From Chitinophagia bacterium (GTDB lineage: Bacteria; Bacteroidota; Bacteroidia; Chitinophagales; Chitinophagaceae), in NCBI GenBank assembly GCA_021324175.1, contig JAJPJP010000279.1, forward strand, positions 1 to 52,862: a DNA stretch of 52,862 nucleotides, given 5' to 3'. The first letter of the stretch is position 1, and each line of letters opens with the position of its first letter. Below are positions 25,249 through 32,206 of the stretch, piece after piece. Under the pieces are notes generated by a model, which was given only the letters and a program-made list of their open reading frames with translations, searched no databases and was not told the DNA's origin. A program made the translations under genes and the position numbers.

Positions 25249-25875
25249 ATGAATGAATTTGCGGAAATCCACCCGGCGATCATCGAACGACTTCGGAACA
25301 TGGCTATGCTCAGCGATGACGAAATCAGGGGGACATTGATGTATTTCGAAAAACGTTGCGTCAGGCGAAAAGATTATATACTACGTGCAGGCGAAATCTG
25401 CCGCATGCGGAGTTATATTAATAAAGGATGTTTCAGGCGCTATATCATCGATGATCATGGGAAAGAAGTTATTCTAAACTTTGGATTGGAGGAATGGTGG
25501 GTCGGCGACCTCGACAGCTTTCAAAATCATAAGCCGAGTATTTATTATGTCCAGGCGCTGGAAGACAGCGAGGTGCTTTGCCTGAACGAGCAAAACCTTG
25601 ATCGTCTCTACGAAGCGATACCAAAATTCCGGGCATTTGATGACAAAAAAATAGAAAACTCGCATTTTGCCATGCTGAAACGGCTTGCACTGATGCAATC
25701 CGCATCTCCCGAAGAAAAGTATAAAGCCGTGTTAGAGCAATACCCGCAGCTATTCCAACGAATCCCCTTGCATTATATCGCCTCTTACCTGGGTATTCAG
25801 CCCGAATCGCTCAGCCGCCTTCGAAAACGGCTTTGCCAAAAGAAAGAAAATCTTAACCAAAGTCAAGATTTTTGA
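25249..25875 (+). CDS. Crp/Fnr-family transcriptional regulator
   Basis: From the ATG at 25249 it is 208 aa. Residues 30-130 form the cyclic-nucleotide-binding beta barrel (YILRAGEICRMRSYINKGCFRRYI, EVILNFGLEEWWVGDL). The C-terminal region carries a short HTH, IPLHYIASYLGIQPESLSRLRKRL, with the recognition helix at about 182-195. This is the compact Bacteroidota type that lacks most cAMP-binding residues, so its ligand is unknown. The methyltransferase gene follows by 41 bases and is a likely target. The earlier in-frame start at 25168 adds 27 residues without family support. Confidence 0.88.
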   Translation: MNEFAEIHPAIIERLRNMAMLSDDEIRGTLMYFEKRCVRRKDYILRAGEICRMRSYINKGCFRRYIIDDHGKEVILNFGLEEWWVGDLDSFQNHKPSIYYVQALEDSEVLCLNEQNLDRLYEAIPKFRAFDDKKIENSHFAMLKRLALMQSASPEEKYKAVLEQYPQLFQRIPLHYIASYLGIQPESLSRLRKRLCQKKENLNQSQDF

Positions 25876-25889
25876 ACTAATCTCTATCG

Positions 25890-25897
25890 TACGTTTG
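25890..25897 (+). promoter_or_regulatory. Bacteroidota -7 promoter box for methyltransferase
   Basis: TACGTTTG fits TAnnTTTG exactly, 19 bases before the ATG at 25917. A TTG at 25872-25874, overlapping the end of the regulator gene, may be the -33 element. It gives the methyltransferase its own promoter. Confidence 0.5.
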
Positions 25898-25916
25898 CTC
25901 CACAAAATATAATAGC

Positions 25917-26987
25917 ATGGAAACTCAAACACTTCAATCCAAGACAAACGAGACGCAGGCAGCCCCCCACCTGACTCCTGAGCACATCATGCAAATCGGC
26001 ATGGGATTCTGGGCCTCAAAAATTTTGCTGGCTGCAGTCAAATTTGACTTGTTCTCCGAACTTGCCGCCGGCCCACTCACAGGTTCCGCCATACAAAAGA
26101 AGCTCGGCTTGCATGAACGCGGTTTATATGATTTCCTGGACACGCTTGTTTCCCTTGGATTTCTACAAAGGGAGGGGATTTGCGATTCCGCCGTCTATAG
26201 CAATACGGCCGAAACCGATCTTTTTTTAGACCGAAAAAAGCCTCCTTATATTGGGGGTATCCTTCAAATGGCTAACAACCGGCTTTATTCAGCGTGGGGA
26301 ACGCTTGAAGATGGATTGATCACCGGAGAGCCTCAAAACGAAATCAAGAACGCCGAGGATGCCAACCCCTTTGATGAATTATACAGTGATCCCCAAAGGC
26401 TCCGCGAATTTCTTAATGCGATGACCGGCATTCAGATTGGCGCATTTATGAGTTTTGCAAAGCAATTTGATTTTTCCCGCTACCATTCGTTGACTGATGC
26501 AGGTGGCTGCATCGGCGCTCTTTGTGTCCAGGTGGCGCTTAACCAACCCCACATGCACTGTACTGTTTTTGACTTGCCAGCCGTCAAACCAATCGCTGAA
26601 GACTACATCAAACAGCACAACCTCTCTGATCGCGTTGACGTCGCAGTCGGCGACTTTTTTAATAAGGATATTCCACAATCCGATGTGATCGTGATGGGAA
26701 ATATCCTTCATGACTGGTCTGAAAAAGAAAAGCTTCAGCTGATGAAACGGGTATACGATGCCCTGCCTGAGGGAGGTGCATTTGTTTGTATTGAAAATGT
26801 GATAGACAACGACCGCAGGAAAAATGCATTCGGCCTGATGATGTCGCTGAATATGCTCATTGAAACGAGGGCGGGATTTAATTTCACCTTTAATGATTTT
26901 GATGGCTGGGCCGCTGAAACCGGGTTCAAATCCACAGAGTGGTTACCCCTTGCCGGCCCAACGAGCGCTGCGATTGCTTATAAATAA
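25917..26987 (+). CDS. SAM-dependent O-methyltransferase (acetylserotonin-OMT type)
   Basis: A 356-aa class I methyltransferase. Residues 20-105 are the helical dimerisation domain (MGFWASKILLAAVKFDLFSELAAGPLTGSAIQ). The SAM domain begins SLTDAGGCIGALCVQVAL, where motif I normally reads DVGGGxG, so one glycine is replaced by Cys. TVFDLPAV then follows, and RVDVAVGDFF and VIVMGNILHDWSEKEKLQLMKRVYDALPEGG are the motif IV-VI region, with the His of HDW as the usual catalytic base. The substrate is probably a small phenol or hydroxylated metabolite. It is paired with the Crp-like gene upstream. Confidence 0.87.
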   Translation: METQTLQSKTNETQAAPHLTPEHIMQIGMGFWASKILLAAVKFDLFSELAAGPLTGSAIQKKLGLHERGLYDFLDTLVSLGFLQREGICDSAVYSNTAETDLFLDRKKPPYIGGILQMANNRLYSAWGTLEDGLITGEPQNEIKNAEDANPFDELYSDPQRLREFLNAMTGIQIGAFMSFAKQFDFSRYHSLTDAGGCIGALCVQVALNQPHMHCTVFDLPAVKPIAEDYIKQHNLSDRVDVAVGDFFNKDIPQSDVIVMGNILHDWSEKEKLQLMKRVYDALPEGGAFVCIENVIDNDRRKNAFGLMMSLNMLIETRAGFNFTFNDFDGWAAETGFKSTEWLPLAGPTSAAIAYK

Positions 26988-26996
26988 TTTCGGCAA

Positions 26997-27284
26997 GTAT
27001 ACCCACGGTGTATTCCCCGTCAGGGCTGAACGTGAGTGTTTCACTGATGCCTGTGCTGCCTGGCGTCAGCGTATCTCCGGTCAGGTTCCCGGTGAAGTTT
27101 CCTGAATAAAAACCGTTATTGTATTGAAGCACCCAGTTCCAGGTTCCGGTCAGCGAGCCGGTAGTCATGGTATCAACACGATTAATGCTGGTCATCACGC
27201 CGCTGCCTCTCGGATTGGCATTCTTGCTGCATGAGTTAATGCCGAAAAAAACAGCGCAAACAGCATCCAACTGTTTTTTATCAT
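26997..27284 (-). pseudogene. Frameshifted and truncated lipoprotein (lipocalin-like)
   Basis: The ATG at 27284 opens a signal sequence (MIKNSWMLFALFF). After a run of seven T residues on the coding strand (27251-27245) the frame must shift to continue as GINSCSKNANPRGSG, which supplies the expected lipobox; one extra T restores it. The reading then gives GTWNWVLQYNNGF and STGISETLTFSPDGEYTV, the pattern of Bacteroidota lipocalin-like lipoproteins (TGxxxTLxFxxDGxY). The homology stops near 27000, right at the 3' end of the methyltransferase, so the last part of the domain is missing. Confidence 0.65.
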
Positions 27285-27496
27285 TGATGCGATTTTTTGG
27301 TTGAAAGTCCACTTAAGCCAATCGTTGCGCCGGGCAAAAGAATTTATTTCTGACCCCTTTATCTGTATACGGAATTCTACCTTCCCGCAATTTAATTTAC
27401 TACCTGGTGCCTTGCGCCCTATCCACGAAATATTCATTGATTTTTTGCCATAATCCCCAGTCAAATGCTCTTTTATGCTTTCCCGTATCTTTAGGC

Positions 27497-28414
27497 ATGA
27501 CTCCTTCTCAAGTTACGTACGTGACCTTTGGAGCCCTCCTTATTTTGGCAATCACTTTTGATCTTGACTTGATCAGCCGCAAAGGAACGGTAGTCACGAT
27601 GAAAAAGGCGCTCCTGCAAACCAGTTTCTGGGTTTTGCTTGCATTGGCATTTTTCGGTTTTCTATGGTATGAGCAGGGACATCAAACAGCCGTTGAATAC
27701 CTAAGCGCCTACTTAATGGAGTGGAGCCTCAGCATCGATAACATTTTTGTCTTTATTCTGATCTTTACTTTCTTCAAAGTGAAAGAGCAATATTATGCGC
27801 GGGTACTTCTTATTGGTATCCTGACAGCGATTGTTTTGCGGATTATCTTTATTACCGTTGGCGTCACCCTGGTTGCCAACTTCCATTGGATTCTCTACCT
27901 ATTTGGAGCGATACTTATTTACACTGGCTTGCACATGTTCCTCGCTAAAAAAAATGAAGAAGTCCACCTGGAAAACAATAGGATTTACAAAATCCTGAAA
28001 AGGCTTCTTCCAATTACCCCCGAAGATGGCGGGGGCAAATGGAAGATCGAAAAGAATGGCAAAAAAGTGTACACCAGCATTTTTGTCGTCGTTATCTTGC
28101 TTGCTTCCACCGACATTATTTTCGCTGTTGATTCAATTCCCGCGGTTTTTGGGATTACGCAAAAACAGGTGGTGATTTACACTTCCAACATTTTTGCTGT
28201 GCTGGGTTTGCGTTCACTCTTTTTCCTGCTCCGGGGAGCAGTCGACCGGTTTACCTACCTGCAGGAGGGCATTGCGCTTGTGCTGATGTTCATCGGATTA
28301 AAAATGCTCTCTGAAATTCTAAAATTTAATATTTCTATTTACGTTTCTTTGCTTGTCATCGTAGCCTGCATCGGCATCTCGATAATGGTTTCGATCCTCA
28401 AACCAAGGAAATAA
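27497..28414 (+). CDS. TerC/Alx family membrane protein
   Basis: A 305-aa integral membrane protein with about eight or nine segments. MEWSLSIDNIFVFILIF (residues about 74-90) and LASTDIIFAVDSIPAVFGIT hold the paired acidic residues typical of TerC, likely in metal (manganese) handling or in loading metals into secreted enzymes. The ATG at 27497 gives the normal N-terminus; a longer frame to 27407 is unsupported. The murF-alr gene follows by 18 bases and may be co-transcribed. TATCTTTA at 27486-27493 resembles a -7 box but is only three bases before the ATG. Confidence 0.92.
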   Translation: MTPSQVTYVTFGALLILAITFDLDLISRKGTVVTMKKALLQTSFWVLLALAFFGFLWYEQGHQTAVEYLSAYLMEWSLSIDNIFVFILIFTFFKVKEQYYARVLLIGILTAIVLRIIFITVGVTLVANFHWILYLFGAILIYTGLHMFLAKKNEEVHLENNRIYKILKRLLPITPEDGGGKWKIEKNGKKVYTSIFVVVILLASTDIIFAVDSIPAVFGITQKQVVIYTSNIFAVLGLRSLFFLLRGAVDRFTYLQEGIALVLMFIGLKMLSEILKFNISIYVSLLVIVACIGISIMVSILKPRK

Positions 28415-28432
28415 ACGAGTTTCGGTCGCACC

Positions 28433-30898
28433 TTGTCATACAATATTGAACATATCGGTTCTGTCATTTCGGGGCAATGGATGTCTTTTTACCAGGACTC
28501 CCCAATAGATCACCTCCTCACCGACAGCCGTCGCCTCATTTTTCCTGCGACGACGCTTTTTTTTGCACTACCCGGCCCAAGGAGAAGCGGAGAACAATTT
28601 GTCGATGATCTTTACCAGCGTGGTGTGAGGAATTTTGTAGTCGGCCATGACATCGATGCAAAAAACCTCGAACAGGCGAACGTTCTCCTGGTCAAAAATC
28701 CACTTGCCGCTCTTCAACAACTCGCAGCCTTTCACCGCGCACGATTTGATATCCCCGTTATCGGCATCACGGGCAGCAACGGCAAAACCATCGTGAAGGA
28801 ATGGCTGAATCAACTTCTGCAGGATGACTTCCATATCGTGCGAAGCCCGCGCAGCTACAATTCCCAGGTTGGCGTTCCCCTCAGCGTATGGCAAATGAGC
28901 GATTCAAATGAGCTCGGCATTTTTGAGGCGGGTATTTCGCAACCGGATGAAATGAAGAAGCTTGAAAAGATTATCAAGCCCACAATCGGCATTTTCACGA
29001 ATATCGGCGAAGCGCACAGCGGAGGTTTCAAAAACCGGGCGCAGAAAATTGAAGAAAAGTTAAGGTTGTTCAAAGATGCTTCGGTGCTCATATATAATGG
29101 AGACGATGAAGAAATTTCCGAATCGCTGGATGCAAGTCCTTCATTTACAGTTTTTAGCTGGGGAACGAACAAGAATGCAAAAGTTCGTGTGCGGAAAATA
29201 GAGAAGACTGCAACCGGCGCAAACCTCGAAATTGAATATAACGCGGAGCAATTTCCAATGTATATCCCATTCAGGGACGACGCATCCATTCAAAATATCG
29301 GTACCTGCATCGCGACTCTTCTTTATATGAGGGTTGAGCCGGAAAAAATCCGCGAAAGGCTTTTGTACCTCTCACCCGTGGCCATGCGTCTGGAACTAAA
29401 AAGTGGGATCAACCATTGCTCCATTATCAATGACAGTTATAGCACAGACCTGAACTCACTCCGAATTGCCCTTGACTTCCTGCTTCAACAACAGCAACAC
29501 GCCAGGCGATCGGTCATTCTCTCCGACATCCTGCAGAGTGGCCAAAAAGATAAAAAGCTATATCAGCAAGTGGCTGGTCTGCTCCACGAAAAAAAAGTAG
29601 ATCGACTCATAGGAATCGGGGAGCATATCAGCGCCGCGCGTGAGTCCTTCGGACAGATCCTGGAAACGGAGTTTTTCCCAACCGTCGAACAGTTCGACAA
29701 GAACTTCCATCGAATGCATTTCAATGGAGAGACCATCCTCCTCAAAGGGGCCCGCGTGTTTGAGTTTGAACGGATCGACCGGCTCTTCTCTGCACAGGTT
29801 CATCAGACAGTCCTTGAAATAGACCTGAATGCAATGGCTGGAAATCTCAAGGAATTTCAGAAGCTGCTCTGGCCGGAAACGAAAATTATGGCCATGGTCA
29901 AGGCTTTCTCCTATGGAGGCGGCAGCTTCGAAATAGCGAACCTGCTTCAATTCCACAAGGTTGATTGGTTAGGTGTTGCATATGCGGATGAAGCAATCGA
30001 ATTGCGAAAATCGGGGATTGGCCTGCACATGATGGTGATGAACCCTGAACACACTGGCTTCGATTCGTTGCTGCAATACCAGCTTGAGCCCGTGATTTAT
30101 TCATTCCGCCTATTAGAAGATTTTGAGGAATTCCTGAATAAGCAGGGTGTTCGCCAGTTTCCCGTCCACATCGAGTTGGAGACGGGAATGAACCGGCTGG
30201 GGTTTCCTCTTCAAAAACTGGACCTGCTCGGCGACCGCCTCACTGCATCGCCGTTTACTGTTCGCAGTGTGTTTACGCACCTGGCAGCGAGTGAAGAAGC
30301 GCAACAGGATTATTTTACGCGCAACCAGGCAGAGCTCTTTATGGGCGCAACGAGCAAGCTTCAGCAAGCCCTTCCATACCCGTTTCTAAAGCATATTGCA
30401 AATTCGGCGGCAATCATCCGCTACCCTGAATTCCAGATGGACATGGTTCGACTTGGTATTGGGTTATACGGGATAGACAGTGCGATGTCTGAATCAGTCG
30501 ACCTCAGAGAAGTGTCGACGCTCAAATCGACCATCGCTCAAATTAAAGAGATCGAGAGCGGTGTAACGGTTGGGTACAACCGAAGATGGGAGGCGCAAGG
30601 AAACTGTCGAATCGCGACAGTCGGCATCGGTTATGCAGACGGTTATCCCCGCACCCTTGGCAACGGGAATGGGAAAATGCTGGTGAAGGGCCGGCTCGCT
30701 CCGGTTATTGGAACCGTTTGCATGGACATGACGATGATCGATATTACCGGGATTGACGGTGTCTCAGAAGGTGATGAAGTCATCGTCTTTGGAGGCGGCC
30801 TGTCGGTGAGTCAGCTGGCTAAATGGGCGCAGACAATTCCATACGAGATCCTGACGGGCGTATCGCAACGGGTGAAACGGGTTTACTATGAAGAGTAA
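28433..30898 (+). CDS. Bifunctional MurF ligase / alanine racemase
   Basis: An 821-aa fusion. The N-terminal half is UDP-N-acetylmuramoyl-tripeptide:D-Ala-D-Ala ligase, with the ATP loop GITGSNGKT at 111-119 and SYNSQVGVPLSVW; the central ligase domain ends near 455. The C-terminal half is a PLP alanine racemase starting VLEIDLNAMAGNLKEF, with PLP Lys490 in AMVKAFSYGGG and GIGYADGYPR downstream. It joins D-Ala production and its use in the peptidoglycan stem. This fusion is a Bacteroidota hallmark. The start TTG at 28433 gives MSYNIEHIGSVISG, matching the family; the next ATG would remove 16 residues. Confidence 0.96.
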   Translation: MSYNIEHIGSVISGQWMSFYQDSPIDHLLTDSRRLIFPATTLFFALPGPRRSGEQFVDDLYQRGVRNFVVGHDIDAKNLEQANVLLVKNPLAALQQLAAFHRARFDIPVIGITGSNGKTIVKEWLNQLLQDDFHIVRSPRSYNSQVGVPLSVWQMSDSNELGIFEAGISQPDEMKKLEKIIKPTIGIFTNIGEAHSGGFKNRAQKIEEKLRLFKDASVLIYNGDDEEISESLDASPSFTVFSWGTNKNAKVRVRKIEKTATGANLEIEYNAEQFPMYIPFRDDASIQNIGTCIATLLYMRVEPEKIRERLLYLSPVAMRLELKSGINHCSIINDSYSTDLNSLRIALDFLLQQQQHARRSVILSDILQSGQKDKKLYQQVAGLLHEKKVDRLIGIGEHISAARESFGQILETEFFPTVEQFDKNFHRMHFNGETILLKGARVFEFERIDRLFSAQVHQTVLEIDLNAMAGNLKEFQKLLWPETKIMAMVKAFSYGGGSFEIANLLQFHKVDWLGVAYADEAIELRKSGIGLHMMVMNPEHTGFDSLLQYQLEPVIYSFRLLEDFEEFLNKQGVRQFPVHIELETGMNRLGFPLQKLDLLGDRLTASPFTVRSVFTHLAASEEAQQDYFTRNQAELFMGATSKLQQALPYPFLKHIANSAAIIRYPEFQMDMVRLGIGLYGIDSAMSESVDLREVSTLKSTIAQIKEIESGVTVGYNRRWEAQGNCRIATVGIGYADGYPRTLGNGNGKMLVKGRLAPVIGTVCMDMTMIDITGIDGVSEGDEVIVFGGGLSVSQLAKWAQTIPYEILTGVSQRVKRVYYEE

Positions 30899-31053
30899 AG
30901 GCGCAGAAACCCCGAACTTAAATGTGCTCCCATTGATAAAAGAATTTCATAATTAACATTTCAATAGTAAAACAATGATGTAAAAAGAATATCCTTTGCA
31001 GAGCGTCGCCGAATTGTGGTTATGAGGATTCTTTCATCCCAATATTTCCTCAA

Positions 31054-31350
31054 ATGAAAAGCAAGGCACTGAGCTATTCTTCATTCGCCGTCCTGCTGTT
31101 CGTCATCGGCTGTACGCTGGTTTTATTCACCAGCTCGATTAGCTCATTAGGATCGTTTGTCTTCTTTAGCCTCCTTGGAATCTGGGGAGCATCATTTTGC
31201 CTGGGAATATTCGCAATTGTTAAAGGCTTCCTGCATATCAGGCGAAATGCGGCGCTGCAATTCCTAAATCAGCTCGCGATCCTGATTGGATTCCTTATTT
31301 TGGGGATCTATTTATTTCTTGTTTTTGCATTCATCAGCATTATAAGCTAA
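31054..31350 (+). CDS. Small uncharacterised membrane protein
   Basis: A 98-aa protein with three hydrophobic segments (SFAVLLFVIGCTLVLFTSS, FFSLLGIWGASFCLGIFAIV, LAILIGFLILGIYLFLVFAF) separated by a short basic loop (GFLHIRRNAALQ). No motif is recognised. The gaps before (155 bases) and after (128 bases) hold no other gene. Confidence 0.6.
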   Translation: MKSKALSYSSFAVLLFVIGCTLVLFTSSISSLGSFVFFSLLGIWGASFCLGIFAIVKGFLHIRRNAALQFLNQLAILIGFLILGIYLFLVFAFISIIS

Positions 31351-31453
31351 CGCTGTGCGAATTTCATTTTCCTGATTGTTTGATCTCCTAGATTGGTAAC
31401 ATAACTGGAGAAGGTTAGGGTGCTTAAGCCGGTAAACGACCACCGAAAATGGC

Positions 31454-31461
31454 TATATTTG
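31454..31461 (+). promoter_or_regulatory. Bacteroidota -7 promoter box for lspA
   Basis: TATATTTG fits TAnnTTTG exactly, 17 bases before the GTG start at 31479. No clear -33 TTG. Confidence 0.48.
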
Positions 31462-31478
31462 CCAACTAAAACAGCGAA

Positions 31479-32189
31479 GTGAAATTAAGAACGGTATTTT
31501 TTGTCATCCTGATCATCATTGTTGCCGACCAAATGTTGAAGATCTGGGTGAAGACCCATATGCCCATCAGCCACACTGTGTACCCATTCGAGACTCCGAT
31601 ATCGAAATATGATAACGGGATCAAAGTGATCGGCGAAAAATTTCAAATCTATTTCGTCGAAAATGAAGGAATGGCCTGGGGTTGGCAATTCGGAGGCGAC
31701 TGGGGCAAGACTGCGCTCACTTTGTTTCGCATGATTGCCGTGATCTTCGGGATCTTCTATATACAGTCAATTGTCAGGAAAAAATATCACCGTGGATTTA
31801 TTGTATGCGTTGCACTGGTTTTCGCCGGTGCCCTGGGCAACTTGATCGACAGCATGATTTATGGTCTCATCTTTGAAAAAAGCACGGTTGACAACGTTGC
31901 GCGAATATTTCCGCGACATGGATACGCCGGCTTTCTCCATGGCCGGGTAGTGGACATGCTTTATTTCCCGATTGTCAGGACGCATTATCCGGGCTGGTTC
32001 CCTGTTCTGCATGGACAGGACTTCGAGTTTTTCAGCCCCGTATTTAACATAGCTGATGCTTCTATTTCGGTTGGCGTGATTGCTATACTGCTATTTCAGC
32101 GCCGTTTTTTCAAAAAGCATCCCCAGGAGCAGCAGCATAATACGGTTACGACTTCCACCGATGTCAACGACACCTTGCAGGTCAGTTAA
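31479..32189 (+). CDS. lspA: Lipoprotein signal peptidase (signal peptidase II)
   Basis: Membrane aspartyl protease that removes lipoprotein signal peptides after diacylglyceryl transfer. The 236-aa protein has four membrane segments. The motifs ENEGMAWG, AGALGNLID (first catalytic Asp), GRVVDMLYFP and FNIADASISVG (second catalytic Asp) are all present. It is longer than proteobacterial LspA because of a loop before ENEGMA and a periplasmic insertion, which is usual in Bacteroidota. The window's own lipoproteins, such as the kelch protein, would be substrates. The start is GTG. Convergent with the next T9SS gene. Confidence 0.95.
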   Translation: MKLRTVFFVILIIIVADQMLKIWVKTHMPISHTVYPFETPISKYDNGIKVIGEKFQIYFVENEGMAWGWQFGGDWGKTALTLFRMIAVIFGIFYIQSIVRKKYHRGFIVCVALVFAGALGNLIDSMIYGLIFEKSTVDNVARIFPRHGYAGFLHGRVVDMLYFPIVRTHYPGWFPVLHGQDFEFFSPVFNIADASISVGVIAILLFQRRFFKKHPQEQQHNTVTTSTDVNDTLQVS

Positions 32190-32206
32190 GATTTCCTCCG
32201 GCCATC

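Noticed and set aside
27486-27493. TATCTTTA as a promoter for the TerC gene
   Set aside because: One mismatch to the consensus and only three bases before the ATG; too weak to annotate.
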